Assembly (NCBI GenBank): GCA_902562645.1
Contig: CACETY010000001.1
Location: 1 to 64,000 of the forward strand
Direction of reading: 5' to 3'
Length of the DNA: 64,000 bases
Source of the DNA: an uncultured Pelagibacteraceae bacterium
GTDB lineage: Bacteria > Pseudomonadota > Alphaproteobacteria > Pelagibacterales > Pelagibacteraceae
The number at the start of each line of letters is the position of its first letter. Position 1 is the first letter of the stretch. A program made the position numbers and the translations under genes. The notes below the pieces were generated by a model. It was not told the origin of the DNA and did not search any database. It worked only from the letters and a program-made list of their open reading frames with translations. Shown here one piece after another: positions 26,521 through 36,707 of the stretch.

Positions 26521-26886
26521 TTATTTATTTGTTTGTTTGATTAAATTTTCAATTTTTTCAGCATAATCAAAAGAATTATCTTTTACGAAGAAAAGTTTAG
26601 GTAAATACTTCATAATTATTTTCTTAGATAATACTTTTCGGATCATGAACGATGCTATTTTTAATTTTTCTACAATTTCATCTGAGTTTTTTCCTCCTAA
26701 AGGCATCACAAATATTTTTGCTGTTTTTAAATCTGAGGACATTCTAACCTCGGTGACTGTAATTTCTTTTGTTGAAAAATTGCCTATTTTGGCCTCATCT
26801 CTTATAAAGAGAGTTCCTAAAGCTTGCTTGATCATCTCTCCAACTCTTAATTGACGTTGTGTAATTGGTCTTCCTAAATGTTTCAT
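26521..26886 (-). CDS. rbfA: Ribosome-binding factor A
   Basis: A 121-residue KH-like protein. It starts RQLRVGEMIKQALGTLFIRDE and contains ITVTEVRMSSDLKTAKIFVMPLG, the conserved RbfA core. The end LPKLFFVKDNSFDYAEKIENLI is also typical. RbfA assists 16S 5'-end maturation during 30S assembly. Its start adjoins the infB stop. Confidence 0.95.
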   Translation of the reverse strand: MKHLGRPITQRQLRVGEMIKQALGTLFIRDEAKIGNFSTKEITVTEVRMSSDLKTAKIFVMPLGGKNSDEIVEKLKIASFMIRKVLSKKIIMKYLPKLFFVKDNSFDYAEKIENLIKQTNK

Positions 26887-29103
26887 TTAAATTGTTCTTT
26901 CAGTAATTGTAGAATTATAAACTTCTATAATATCTTTTTTTTGATAGTCGGCGAAATCTTTCAGAGTGATCCCACATTCTAAACCTGCTGAAACTTGTTT
27001 TGTTTGATCTTTTTCTCTAAATATAGAACCTATTTTACCATTAAATATTATAGTTCCATCCCTTATTACCCTTGCACTTGAATTTTGAGTAATTTCTCCC
27101 TCAACAACTTTTGAACCAGCTACTTTCCCAACTTTTGAAACCTTGAATATTTCTAATATTTCAGCACTTCCAATAATTTTCTCTTCAACATCTGGGGTCA
27201 ATAACCCTGCCATCTTATTCTTAATGAAATCTAAAACTTCATAAATTATATTAAATGATGATATCGAAATTTTTTCATTCTCAGCCCTTTTTTTTGCCTC
27301 TTTACTAGGTTTTACATTGAATGCAATTATTACTGCTCGTGATGCTTTTGCTAAAGTTACATCTGTTTCTGTTACCATCCCTATATCTGAAAGAAGTATT
27401 TTTGGTTTTACCTCATCATGTTTAATTTGATCGATAGCATTTCTAATTGCCTCTGACGAGCCATGTACATCAGATTTAATAATTATATTTAGCTCTTCTG
27501 AAATTGAATTTTGAAATGCTGAGTCTTGTGTAACAAAATTTAGTGGTATTTTTTCATCTTTTGACTCTTGAACCCTAGCTTCACATAGTGATTTAGCCTC
27601 TTTTTCAGTTGGCAAAACTATAAAATCATCTCCAGATTTTGCTGCACCATTAATACCAATTATCTCTATTGGAGTAGCAGGCTCTGCAATTTCAATGTTT
27701 TTTCCATGATCATTTATAATTGCTCTTATTTTTCCCCATTTCAATCCACTAACAAAGTAATCTCCTTTTTTTAGAGTTCCAGCAGTAACAATTATATTTG
27801 CAACTGGTCCCCTTCCGATGTCAATTTTTGATTCTAAAACTATACCTTTTGCATTTGTTTCAAAATCAGTTTTCAAGTCTAATAGCTCAGCCTGTAACAA
27901 AATAGACTCGACTAACTTCTCTAAATTATTTTTAGTCTTAGTAGATATTTCTACCATCAAAGTATCGCCAGATAATTCTTCGGCTATTAATTCATATTCT
28001 AGCAATTGATTTTTTATTTTTTTTGGATCTGCCTCTGGTAGATCACACTTATTTATAGCTACAACTATTGGTACTTTTGCAGCCTTTGCATGTTTAATTG
28101 ACTCAACAGTTTGTGGTTTAACTCCATCATCTGCAGCTACAACCAATACAACAATATCTGTAAGCTTAGAACCTCTTGCTCTCATCTCAGTAAAAGCAGC
28201 ATGCCCTGGGGTATCAATGAATGTAATTTTATTATTTTTGTGATTGATTTGATACGCTCCTATATGCTGAGTAATACCACCGAATTCACCTGAAACTACA
28301 TTTGCCTCTCTTAGAACGTCAAGCACAGAGGTTTTTCCATGATCAACATGACCCATAACAGTTACAATTGGGGGTCTATTTTTTAAATTTTCTGATTTTA
28401 CTTCTTTTATTTTTTCTATTATTTCCTCAGCTTTTTTCTCTCGAATTGGATTATGGCCAAATTCTTTAACTAAATATTCAGCCGTATCTGCATCTATTGT
28501 ATGATTTATTGTTACTGTTACACCCATTCCGAGTAAGTGCTTAATAATGTTACTTGATTGCTCGGCCATCCTATTCGCTAGCTCTCTTATCGTTATTACC
28601 TCAGGAAGGTTAACTTCTCTTTTTACTTGTTGAAAATTATCTTTACTATCTGTTTGGTTTAAATTTCGGTTTTCTTTTTGCTTAGCTCTTTTTAAAGATG
28701 CTAAACTCCTTGATTTTGCCTCTACATGATCTTCACTTAAAGCTCTTGAGATAGTTAATTTTAACTCTCTCCTTTTATTAACAATTTTATTAGATTTATT
28801 ATCTTTTTGTGGAGCTTCTCCTTTCAGTCTTCTTGTAGCTCTTTGCTCTGCTAATTTCCTTTTCTCAAAATCTGAGGAAGGTTGTGTTGATTGCCGGGAG
28901 AAATTGTTTGGTTTAGAAGAAATATTATTATTTGATCTAAAATTATTATTACTTTGTCTTGAAAATTGAGATTTTCCCGCAAACTTTGAGTTTTTTTTCT
29001 CAATAACAACAGTATTTTTAGACTTTGATTTGGCTTCCTCTATACTACTAAAAGTTTTTTTTGAACTTCCCGATATTGACAATTTTAATTTTTTTTTTTC
29101 CAT
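26887..29103 (-). CDS. infB: Translation initiation factor IF-2
   Basis: A 738-residue protein. A basic, Asn/Ser-rich N-terminal extension (about 150 residues) precedes the IF2_N segment VITIRELANRMAEQSSNIIKHL. The GTPase domain has GHVDHGKTSVLD, DTPGHAAFTEMRARG and NKCDLPEADP, followed by domains II to IV. It delivers fMet-tRNA to the 30S subunit. It lies between nusA (10-nt gap) and rbfA. The ylxR gene often found between nusA and infB is missing. Confidence 0.98.
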   Translation of the reverse strand: MEKKKLKLSISGSSKKTFSSIEEAKSKSKNTVVIEKKNSKFAGKSQFSRQSNNNFRSNNNISSKPNNFSRQSTQPSSDFEKRKLAEQRATRRLKGEAPQKDNKSNKIVNKRRELKLTISRALSEDHVEAKSRSLASLKRAKQKENRNLNQTDSKDNFQQVKREVNLPEVITIRELANRMAEQSSNIIKHLLGMGVTVTINHTIDADTAEYLVKEFGHNPIREKKAEEIIEKIKEVKSENLKNRPPIVTVMGHVDHGKTSVLDVLREANVVSGEFGGITQHIGAYQINHKNNKITFIDTPGHAAFTEMRARGSKLTDIVVLVVAADDGVKPQTVESIKHAKAAKVPIVVAINKCDLPEADPKKIKNQLLEYELIAEELSGDTLMVEISTKTKNNLEKLVESILLQAELLDLKTDFETNAKGIVLESKIDIGRGPVANIIVTAGTLKKGDYFVSGLKWGKIRAIINDHGKNIEIAEPATPIEIIGINGAAKSGDDFIVLPTEKEAKSLCEARVQESKDEKIPLNFVTQDSAFQNSISEELNIIIKSDVHGSSEAIRNAIDQIKHDEVKPKILLSDIGMVTETDVTLAKASRAVIIAFNVKPSKEAKKRAENEKISISSFNIIYEVLDFIKNKMAGLLTPDVEEKIIGSAEILEIFKVSKVGKVAGSKVVEGEITQNSSARVIRDGTIIFNGKIGSIFREKDQTKQVSAGLECGITLKDFADYQKKDIIEVYNSTITERTI

Positions 29104-29113
29104 TACCCATCTT

Positions 29114-30667
29114 TCAATCTTTATAAACTTTGTCTCTTGCTGACATTATTAAATTATCAGCCTCTTGTTTAGATAGCGCAAAGTCTTCCAGATATCCTTT
29201 AATTTTAACTCTCTCTCCTTTAATTATATCAAAAGTTCCTGTTAATTCATCAGATGCAAGATCTGCCAAATCTATTAAAGTCAAAACTTTTTGTTCTCCT
29301 AAAGTTACAAGCATTCCTGGTGTTAGTCCTTCGTGGTTAATCAAATCATTCTCTAGTCCAAGATCTTTGATTCTTTTTGAAATTTCTTCTTGATCTTTTT
29401 CATGAAATTCTTTTGCTCTTTCAACAAGTTCTTTAGCCGTATCTTCTTCAATACCCTCGATTTTCATTAGTGATTCTAGTGAGCTATCTTTGATTTCATC
29501 AATTGAGGAAAAGCCTTCGGCAACTAAAAGTTGGCCTAAAGTTTCGTCAAGTTCAAGATTTTTTACTATAGAGTCAGTTTTTTCTTTGAATTCTAATTGT
29601 CTTCTTTCAGAGTCCTCTTGCTCTGTCATAATATTAATTTCATAGTTTAATAATTTTGTTGCTAATCTAACATTTTGCCCTCGTCTACCAATAGCTTTAC
29701 TTAGATTCTCTTCAGTCAAAATAACATCTAGTTTTCTTGCTTCATTATCAACATTAACTCTTTGAACTTCTGCTGGTGATAATGCATTAGCTGCTACAAC
29801 AGCTGGATCCTCAGACCAATTAACTATGTCTATTTTTTCACCTTGTAGCTCGTTTACTACAGCCTGAACTCTACTACCTCTCATACCTACACATGCTCCT
29901 ACTGGATCTAATGATGTATCAATAGCTTTTACACATATCTTTGCTCTACTACCTGGGTCTCTTGATGATGATTTAATTTCAATTAATCCATCATAAATTT
30001 CTGGGACCTCCTGTATAAAAAGTTTATCCATAAATTTTGGATGCGCTCTTGAGAGAAAGATTTGTTGACCTCTAGGTTCCCTTCTTACATCAAGACAATA
30101 AGCTTTAACCCTATCACCAGCTTTAATATTTTCCCTTGGTATCATTTCATTTTTTTGAATAATTGCCTCTGTTCTCCCTAAATCAACAATTACATTTCCA
30201 AACTCAAGTCTTTTTACAATTCCACTTAAAATAGTATCTTTTTTATCAATAAAATCATTGTATTGTCTTTCTCTTTCAGCTTCTCTTACATTAAAGCTTA
30301 TTACTTGCTTTGCAGTTTGTGCTGCAATTCTTCCAAAATCAAAAGATGGCAGTGGCTGAAGAACCTCATCGCCGATTTTCTTATCTTTATTAACTTGATT
30401 TAACTTTATTGCATCTTCTAAAGTAATTTCTAGGTTTGAATTTTCTGGTTTTTCAACTATTAATAATTTCCTAAATATTCCTATGTCCCCGTTGTCTCTG
30501 TCAATTTCTACCTTTATTTCATTATCTGATCCAAATTTCGACTTCGCAGCTTTAGCAATACCTGTTTCCATTGAACCTATGATAAGTTCTTTATCAATAG
30601 ATTTTTCTAATGCTACAGCTTCTGCGATTCTCAATAATTCTAGTTTATCAGCTCTTCTATTTAACAT
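29114..30667 (-). CDS. nusA: Transcription termination/antitermination protein NusA
   Basis: A 517-residue protein with an N-terminal RNA-polymerase-binding domain, an S1 domain (DTILSGIVKRLEFGNVIVDLG), two KH domains (GACVGMRGSRVQAVVNELQGEKIDIV and LSKAIGRRGQNVRLATKL) and two C-terminal acidic repeats with helix-hairpin-helix character. It modulates pausing, intrinsic termination and rRNA antitermination. It is the first gene of the nusA-infB-rbfA-rpsO-pnp string. The usual upstream rimP is absent. A promoter and a terminator-like hairpin lie in its 100-nt upstream region. Confidence 0.97.
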   Translation of the reverse strand: MLNRRADKLELLRIAEAVALEKSIDKELIIGSMETGIAKAAKSKFGSDNEIKVEIDRDNGDIGIFRKLLIVEKPENSNLEITLEDAIKLNQVNKDKKIGDEVLQPLPSFDFGRIAAQTAKQVISFNVREAERERQYNDFIDKKDTILSGIVKRLEFGNVIVDLGRTEAIIQKNEMIPRENIKAGDRVKAYCLDVRREPRGQQIFLSRAHPKFMDKLFIQEVPEIYDGLIEIKSSSRDPGSRAKICVKAIDTSLDPVGACVGMRGSRVQAVVNELQGEKIDIVNWSEDPAVVAANALSPAEVQRVNVDNEARKLDVILTEENLSKAIGRRGQNVRLATKLLNYEINIMTEQEDSERRQLEFKEKTDSIVKNLELDETLGQLLVAEGFSSIDEIKDSSLESLMKIEGIEEDTAKELVERAKEFHEKDQEEISKRIKDLGLENDLINHEGLTPGMLVTLGEQKVLTLIDLADLASDELTGTFDIIKGERVKIKGYLEDFALSKQEADNLIMSARDKVYKD

Positions 30668-30682
30668 ATTTTATCTTTAGCC

Positions 30683-30709
30683 AAAAAAAAATGGGCCTCA
30701 GCCCATTTT
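30683..30709 (-). terminator. Intrinsic terminator-like hairpin between metK and nusA
   Basis: On the minus strand AAAATGGGC-TGAG-GCCCATTTT forms a perfect 9-bp stem with a 4-nt loop, extended by five more T. This is a textbook rho-independent terminator. It can end metK transcripts. Because a promoter lies between metK and the hairpin, it also sits inside the leader of nusA and could work as an attenuator. Confidence 0.85.
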
Positions 30710-30733
30710 GAAATTTCAACAATGTTCCTGAAA

Positions 30734-30761
30734 TATATAGTTATTTTTTATTGGTTTTCAA
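30734..30761 (-). promoter_or_regulatory. Predicted nusA operon promoter upstream of the hairpin
   Basis: On the minus strand TTGAAA (30756-30761) and TATATA (30734-30739) are 16 nt apart. The implied start near 30727 lies upstream of the terminator hairpin at 30709-30683. The 10-mer ATTGTTGAAA covering the -35 recurs 42 bp downstream (plus-strand TTTCAACAAT at 30714-30723 and 30756-30765), which may be an operator pair. Confidence 0.5.
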
Positions 30762-30767
30762 CAATAT

Positions 30768-31931
30768 TTACTTGCTAAAAACCTCAGATTTATCAGTTTT
30801 TTCCCATGAAAATGATCCATCACTCTCAGGCACTCTTCCAAAGTGTCCATAAGCTGCTGTTTTTTCATATATAGCTTTATTCAATCCAAGCATTTCTCTA
30901 ATACCTCTTGGGCTTAAATCAAAATTCTCTTTGATAAGTTTTTCTACATGCATATTTTTTTCTTCATCATTATCAAACAAGTCTACGTATATTGATAGGG
31001 GCTTTGATACTCCAATTGCGTAAGCTAGTTGAATTAAACATTTATCTGAAATTTTTGATGCAACAATATTTTTTGCTAAATATCTTGATGCATAAGCAGC
31101 TGATCTATCGACTTTTGTTGGATCTTTACCGGAAAATGCACCTCCTCCATGTGGTGCGGCTCCACCATAAGTATCAACAATAATTTTTCTACCTGTTAAA
31201 CCACTATCCCCGTCAGGTCCACCTATTACAAAATTTCCAGTAGGATTTATGTAAATTTCCTTTTCATTAAGACTTCCTAATAAATTTTGAGGAATAGATC
31301 TTTCTATGTAAGGCATGCAAAGCTCTTTGACTTGTGCTAAGCTAACATCTTTGGAATGTTGGGTAGATATAACTACTGATGTTACAGCTGCAGGCATACC
31401 CTCTTTATATTCAATAGTAATTTGACTTTTTGAATCTGGTTCTATTCCATTTAGCTTCCCTGATTTTCTATCTTCAGCCATCAATCTTAAAATTTTATGT
31501 GAGTAATGAATTGGGGCTGGCATTAAAACATCTGTTTCATTACAAGCGTAACCAAACATAATTCCTTGGTCTCCAGCGCCTTCATCTTTATTTCCTGCAG
31601 AATCTACTCCCATAGCGATATCAGCTGACTGTGAGTGTAAATGAGTTTCAATTTTTGTCTGTTCTTTCCAAGAAAAACCATCTTGATCGTAGCCTATATC
31701 TTTAATACAATCTCTTACTTTTGAAATTAGTTCATCTTCTTTAAGTTCAGGTCCTCTTACTTCTCCAGCTAATACAACTTTGTTTGTTGTTGTTAAAGTT
31801 TCACAAGCAACTCTTGCTTCGGGCTCTGATGCTAAAAAAGTATCCACAACCATATCTGAAATTCTGTCACAAACTTTATCTGGGTGTCCTTCTGACACTG
31901 ACTCACTCGTAAATAAGAAATTTTTCTTCAT
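30768..31931 (-). CDS. metK: S-adenosylmethionine synthetase
   Basis: A 387-residue protein with the MetK signatures [32 protein letters not shown] and [19 protein letters not shown]. It makes SAM from methionine and ATP. The start overlaps the lnt stop (ATGA). In many Alphaproteobacteria an HTH gene lies upstream and trmB downstream; neither is here. Confidence 0.98.
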   Translation of the reverse strand: MKKNFLFTSESVSEGHPDKVCDRISDMVVDTFLASEPEARVACETLTTTNKVVLAGEVRGPELKEDELISKVRDCIKDIGYDQDGFSWKEQTKIETHLHSQSADIAMGVDSAGNKDEGAGDQGIMFGYACNETDVLMPAPIHYSHKILRLMAEDRKSGKLNGIEPDSKSQITIEYKEGMPAAVTSVVISTQHSKDVSLAQVKELCMPYIERSIPQNLLGSLNEKEIYINPTGNFVIGGPDGDSGLTGRKIIVDTYGGAAPHGGGAFSGKDPTKVDRSAAYASRYLAKNIVASKISDKCLIQLAYAIGVSKPLSIYVDLFDNDEEKNMHVEKLIKENFDLSPRGIREMLGLNKAIYEKTAAYGHFGRVPESDGSFSWEKTDKSEVFSK

Positions 31932-33454
31932 TTATTCTCCCGTAGTTTTAAAAAAAAAATTAAACTAATATAAATAAACAGAAAATAAAAGAAGATCTTA
32001 TTACCTTGTGAACTAAAGATAGTTTTATTGGACTTTTTAAAAGATCTAAATTCAATAAAACCCTTATCAGTGGGTAAAATCTTATCAATTACCTGGCCCT
32101 TTGGACTTATATATGCTGAAATACCATTATTTGCAGAACGTATAACAGCTTTACCCTCTTCTATTGATCTAAAAATTAAATGAGAATAATGCTGATGAGG
32201 GCCAATAGAATTTCCAAACCAACCATCCTCAGATATATTTAAAATAAAATCGTAATTTTTTTCACTTTTGTTAATTTTACCAGAGAAAATTACCTCATAA
32301 CAAATGAGCGGTACAAAGTTATAATTATTCAGCCTAATTAAATCTCTACGATCATCTGCAGAAAATGACTGATAACCTTGTGTAATTTTTTTAAATCCAA
32401 AATTTTGCAATATTTTTTCAAATGGTAAAAATTCTCCGAATGGCACCAATTTATTTTTATAATATTTATCTAAAACTTTTAGCTCATTATTGAGTACTAA
32501 AAGAGAATTATAAATTTTTTCGTTCTCATAAATGTTCATGCCTAAAATGATCTTGTGATTTTTTGAAAAACTATTTGAAAAAAGATCCTTATATTTCTTA
32601 AGATCCTCAAAATAAAGACTAGAAAGAATACCTTCTGGTAGAATAAATATTGTTTTTTTTGATAGATTTGGTTCTGATATATAAATTAATTCTGAGATAA
32701 ATTCAATAGGATCTTCATTTTGAAAAAATCTTTTAATATTTATTTTTGGAGAAATTATTTTAACAGTAAAACCTAAATCTCTTTTCTCATTTAAATCGTA
32801 TTGTCTCAGATTTGATTTACCCCAAAAATGATTGACAGAAAAAAGTATAATTGAAAGAAAAAATACACTTAGCTTTATATTTTTTTTTAAATTAAAAAAT
32901 AAGATAGTTGGCATTAAAAATATTAAAATTATAATTGAGTTAAATGCATAAGTTCCTGTTATAGAAAGAAGTTGGATAAATTCTAAGTAATTAACAAAAC
33001 TAAAAGAGATTAAGTTCCAAGGAAAACCTCCAAACATAAAACTTCTTATATATTCAAATAAAGATAAAGTAGTAGTCAATATTAAAATTGATAAAATATT
33101 TTTTTTTGGATTTGAAAAGGAAAAGACTAAAGTTGAAATTCCATAAAATAATCCTAAAAATAACGGTATTAAAATTAGTGCAAATGGTACCAAAGTTTTA
33201 AAAGTATCTTCGAATGAAAGAGAATTTGTTAACCAATATAAATTAGAAATAAAAAAACCAAACCCAAATGTCCAACCAAGATTAAATGAAATAATTTTAT
33301 TTTTTGAATTTAACAACAATACCCACAAGAGTGCTGGATATGAAAAAAAATTAAGATAAAATAAATTGTAAGGAGGAAGGCTAAAAGAAGATAAAAAACC
33401 TAGTGATAATACAAATAAGTATAATAAAATTTTATATTTATATAAAAAAGTCAA
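31928..33454 (-). CDS. lnt: Apolipoprotein N-acyltransferase
   Basis: A 508-residue protein. Six or more hydrophobic segments fill the first about 200 residues, then a nitrilase-fold domain contains the triad: Glu in ILPEGILSS, Lys in [16 protein letters not shown] and Cys in [12 protein letters not shown] last hydrophobic segment follows. It adds the third acyl chain to lipoproteins in the inner membrane. Several lipoproteins in the window (LptE, DUF3576, the BON protein, the LptM-like protein) would be substrates. Confidence 0.95.
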   Translation of the reverse strand: MTFLYKYKILLYLFVLSLGFLSSFSLPPYNLFYLNFFSYPALLWVLLLNSKNKIISFNLGWTFGFGFFISNLYWLTNSLSFEDTFKTLVPFALILIPLFLGLFYGISTLVFSFSNPKKNILSILILTTTLSLFEYIRSFMFGGFPWNLISFSFVNYLEFIQLLSITGTYAFNSIIILIFLMPTILFFNLKKNIKLSVFFLSIILFSVNHFWGKSNLRQYDLNEKRDLGFTVKIISPKINIKRFFQNEDPIEFISELIYISEPNLSKKTIFILPEGILSSLYFEDLKKYKDLFSNSFSKNHKIILGMNIYENEKIYNSLLVLNNELKVLDKYYKNKLVPFGEFLPFEKILQNFGFKKITQGYQSFSADDRRDLIRLNNYNFVPLICYEVIFSGKINKSEKNYDFILNISEDGWFGNSIGPHQHYSHLIFRSIEEGKAVIRSANNGISAYISPKGQVIDKILPTDKGFIEFRSFKKSNKTIFSSQGNKIFFYFLFIYISLIFFLKLRENK

Positions 33455-33459
33455 TTTTC

Positions 33460-33897
33460 TTAGTGAAAATATTTCAATATTAATTTTTCTTTTTTAAACA
33501 TTTTTTTAAAATCTTTATATTTCCTGTGATCATAGCCAATTAAGTGAAGATAGCCATGTATCCACAATTTATCAAACTCCATGAAAAAATTAGTTTTTTT
33601 TGATCTCTCTTTAATAATTTCAAAACTAATTGCTATGTCACCCACATATATTTTTTTTTTGTTTTTTATTTTGGTTGGAAATGACAGAACATCTGTGGTT
33701 TTGTTCTTTTTTCTAAATTGAAGATTCATTTTTTTCATTTCTTTATTACTCGACAAAAGTATAGAGAATTCATGGTTTTTTCTCTTAAATGAAGGTGCTT
33801 TAGATAACTTATTAAGTCTTTTTTTTAAATAGTCATTTGGTTTAATTAAAAATCTTTTCCAATTTGAATGACCAGATATTACATTGGCCTTTATCAT
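33460..33897 (-). CDS. ybeY: Endoribonuclease YbeY
   Basis: A 145-residue UPF0054 metalloprotein. The zinc motif HGYLHLIGYDH is intact and preceded by RKKNKTTDVLSFP. YbeY takes part in 16S rRNA 3'-end maturation and ribosome quality control. It overlaps phoH by 4 nt (ATGA). corC, often found between ybeY and lnt, is absent; the gap is only 5 nt. Confidence 0.94.
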   Translation of the reverse strand: MIKANVISGHSNWKRFLIKPNDYLKKRLNKLSKAPSFKRKNHEFSILLSSNKEMKKMNLQFRKKNKTTDVLSFPTKIKNKKKIYVGDIAISFEIIKERSKKTNFFMEFDKLWIHGYLHLIGYDHRKYKDFKKMFKKEKLILKYFH

Positions 33898-34901
33898 CTA
33901 TCAGAAATTTGATCAGAATATGCCTTTACTATTTTAGATACAAGAGGATGCCTGACCACATCTTTGTGATCAAAATCAACTACAGAAATTTCTTTCAAAT
34001 GTCCGAGTAATTTTTTTGATCTATTTAAACCTGATTGCGATTTATTTGGTAGGTCAATTTGTGAGGGATCTCCATTAATTACAATCTTTGAATTTTCTCC
34101 TATTCTAGTTAAGAACATTTTTATTTGAGTATCAGTTGCGTTTTGTGCTTCATCAAGAATTGCAAATGAATTTTTTAAAGTCCTACCTCTCATGAATGCT
34201 AGAGGAGCTATTTCTATATCACCCACTTCAATTTTTTTTTGTATCTTTTCAAAATCTAATAAATCGTACAAAGAATCATATAATGGTCTTAGGTATGGAT
34301 CTACTTTCTCTCTCATATCTCCAGGTAAAAATCCAAGTCTTTCTCCAGCCTCAACAGCAGGTCTAGATAAAATAATTCTTTCTATTTTTTTATCCAATAA
34401 CATTGTTAGTGCTACAGCAACTGCTAAAAAAGTTTTACCGGTTCCAGCTGGACCAGCTGAAATAATTATGTCGGACTCCCTTAGCGCCCTAACATAATCT
34501 TTCTGTCTCTCAGACCTCGGTATTACAGATTTTTTTGGAGTTTTAATTATATATTCTACTTTTTTTTCAGAATTATTTTTTTCATTTATCATAAATTCAT
34601 TTATAGAAGAAATTATATCTTTTTTTTCAATTGTTCCATTATTTAAAAACTGATCAGACAAAAATTGTATAGCATTTTTGATTAAATTATTTTTTTCTGG
34701 GTCACTTTTTACTAAGATAGAATTCCCTCTTGAATACAAGCTAGTTTTTGTGATTTTCTCTAATTCTTTTAAATTAGTATTAAACTCACCTGCTACACCA
34801 AGTAATAAATCATTATTCTGAAATATTATACTTAAAGTATTATTTTCAGAATATACATATTTTAATTCTGATATAATATTTTTCTTAGTTATATTTTTCA
34901 A
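33894..34901 (-). CDS. PhoH-like ATPase
   Basis: A 335-residue PhoH/YbeZ protein. The N-terminal third is a KH-like region (LLLGVAGEFNTNLKELEKIT). The ATPase has the P-loop SAGPAGTGKTFLAVAVAL, RPAVEAGERLGFLPGD and the Walker B ILDEAQNAT. YbeZ works with YbeY in RNA metabolism. Adjacent, partly overlapping genes support this pairing. Confidence 0.93.
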   Translation of the reverse strand: MKNITKKNIISELKYVYSENNTLSIIFQNNDLLLGVAGEFNTNLKELEKITKTSLYSRGNSILVKSDPEKNNLIKNAIQFLSDQFLNNGTIEKKDIISSINEFMINEKNNSEKKVEYIIKTPKKSVIPRSERQKDYVRALRESDIIISAGPAGTGKTFLAVAVALTMLLDKKIERIILSRPAVEAGERLGFLPGDMREKVDPYLRPLYDSLYDLLDFEKIQKKIEVGDIEIAPLAFMRGRTLKNSFAILDEAQNATDTQIKMFLTRIGENSKIVINGDPSQIDLPNKSQSGLNRSKKLLGHLKEISVVDFDHKDVVRHPLVSKIVKAYSDQISDR

Positions 34902-34902
34902 T

Positions 34903-36237
34903 TTAGGCAGCTTTCATTTTTTTATCTAATTCACCAAATAATGTGTTCTGGTTACTATTTTGAATTTTTACTTTTACAATTTTTCCAATATGACACTCAT
35001 CTCCATTAAAAATTACAGGTGAAATATATTTATTTCTTCCAAATAATTTATTTTTTTTTTCCATTTTGTTTTCAACCAATACTTCAATTGCATTATTTTC
35101 CAATGATTTATTAAGTTCAATTTGATTATTAAATAATTCCTCTTGAATTAACGTCAATCTTTCTTTAGCAACATTTTTATTAATCAATTCTAATTTTGAA
35201 GCTTTTGTTCCAGGTCTAGGACTAAAAATGAAAGAAAATGAATTAATAAATTTTATTTTCTTTATCAGATTAAATGTTTCCTCAAAATCCTTTTGGGTTT
35301 CACCAGGATAACCAATTATAAAATCACTAGAAAATTCTATCTCCAAATTGATTTTCTTTAATCTTTCGTAAACTTTTAAATAATCATCCACCGTATGTTT
35401 TCTGTTCATTAACTCCAATATCTTATTAGAACCACTTTGAATAGGTAAGTGAACAAAAGGCATTAATTTTTTACTATACGAATAACAATCAATTAAATCA
35501 TCTGTCATATCTCTTGGGTGCGATGTCGTATATCTTATTCTCTCCAATTCTGAAAACTGCTCTAGATATTTTATAAGATGAGAGATTCTAAATTCTTTAG
35601 AATTTTTTTTATATGAATAAGCATTAACATTTTGACCAAGTAATGTAATTTCTTTAGCACCATTTTCTATTAATTGCTCTGCCTCAGATATAATTTTATC
35701 AAATGGTCTGGAATATTCAGGTCCTCTTGTGTAGGGCACAACACAAAAATGGCAAAACTTATCGCATCCCTCTTGAATAGTTAAGAAAGATGATATTTTA
35801 CTATTATTATTTTTTATTTGATCAAAATATCCAAACTTTGAAATAGTATCAAACTCTGTTTCTTCTTGCTTTAAACTTACAATGTGATTTTTTAATAGGT
35901 CATTAACTTTATGATAAGACTGAGGTCCTAATACAATATCTATGTATGGCTCTCTCTTCACCATTTCTTCATTTTCAGCTTGTGCAACACATCCTGCAAC
36001 GATCATTATTGGTTTTTTTTTATCTCTATATAATTTTTTGACTCTACCTATTTCATGATAAACTTTTTCTTTAGCTTTATCACGTATATGACATGTGTTT
36101 AAAATATAACAGTCTGCATTAGATTGGTTTGTAGTCTTTACAAAGCCTAACTTGCTGACAGAATCAAAGATTCTATTTGAATCATATTCATTCATTTGAC
36201 ATCCAAAAGTTTTTATGAAGATTTTTCCATTCAGCAT
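34903..36237 (-). CDS. miaB: tRNA-2-methylthio-N6-dimethylallyladenosine synthase
   Basis: A 444-residue radical-SAM methylthiotransferase. The N-terminal UPF0004 domain has three cluster cysteines (FGCQMN, NTCHIR and AGCVAQ). The radical-SAM motif is GCDKFCHFCVVPYTRGPE, and a TRAM-like end follows. It thiomethylates i6A37 of tRNAs that read U-starting codons, a group that includes the tRNA-Leu(CAA) at the start of the window. It lies 1 nt from phoH. Confidence 0.96.
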   Translation of the reverse strand: MLNGKIFIKTFGCQMNEYDSNRIFDSVSKLGFVKTTNQSNADCYILNTCHIRDKAKEKVYHEIGRVKKLYRDKKKPIMIVAGCVAQAENEEMVKREPYIDIVLGPQSYHKVNDLLKNHIVSLKQEETEFDTISKFGYFDQIKNNNSKISSFLTIQEGCDKFCHFCVVPYTRGPEYSRPFDKIISEAEQLIENGAKEITLLGQNVNAYSYKKNSKEFRISHLIKYLEQFSELERIRYTTSHPRDMTDDLIDCYSYSKKLMPFVHLPIQSGSNKILELMNRKHTVDDYLKVYERLKKINLEIEFSSDFIIGYPGETQKDFEETFNLIKKIKFINSFSFIFSPRPGTKASKLELINKNVAKERLTLIQEELFNNQIELNKSLENNAIEVLVENKMEKKNKLFGRNKYISPVIFNGDECHIGKIVKVKIQNSNQNTLFGELDKKMKAA

Positions 36238-36270
36238 ATTTTAACTTTTAAAAAAAATCTGAAATTATTA

Positions 36271-36699
36271 TCATTTTTTTTTTTTAATTCCGTAAAGCTC
36301 TAATTTGTGATCTACCAAGTTATATCCATACTTTTCTGCAACTTTTTTTTGTAATATTTCTATTTCTTCGTCAACAAACTCAATAATTTCTCCAGATTTA
36401 ATGTCAATAAGATGATCGTGATGACTTTCAACTAATGTCTCGTATCTTGCTTTTCCACCTTTGAAATCGTGCTTTGTAAGTATTCCTGACTCTTCAAAAA
36501 GCTTGACTGTTCTATAAACTGTAGCAATACTTATTTTTGAGTCTAGCTTAGATACTCTTTGGTATAATTCATCAACATCTGGATGATCAGATTCGCCGTA
36601 AACCTCTTTTGATTCAAATAAAACTTTAGCAATTATTTTTCTCTGATCAGTAAGTTTAACACCTTTCTTTTGGCAAATTTGCTCTATAGTTTCAGACAT
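36271..36699 (-). CDS. fur: Fur/Mur-family metal-responsive regulator
   Basis: A 142-residue Fur-family protein. It has VKLTDQRKIIAKVLFES, the recognition helix region ISIATVYRTVKLFEESG, the metal-site segments ARYETLVESHHDHLI and EEIEILQKKVAEKYGY, and ends DHKLELYGI. C-terminal CxxC pairs are absent, as is usual in the alphaproteobacterial Fur/Mur branch, so it may respond to manganese as well as iron. Its place between tsaB and miaB is the conserved alphaproteobacterial fur/mur position. It is distinct from the Irr-like protein at 20 kb. Confidence 0.9.
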   Translation of the reverse strand: MSETIEQICQKKGVKLTDQRKIIAKVLFESKEVYGESDHPDVDELYQRVSKLDSKISIATVYRTVKLFEESGILTKHDFKGGKARYETLVESHHDHLIDIKSGEIIEFVDEEIEILQKKVAEKYGYNLVDHKLELYGIKKKK

Positions 36700-36707
36700 A
36701 TTTTATT

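Noticed and set aside
30992-31183. 63-aa plus-strand ORF inside metK
   Set aside because: Antisense shadow of metK with no family features.
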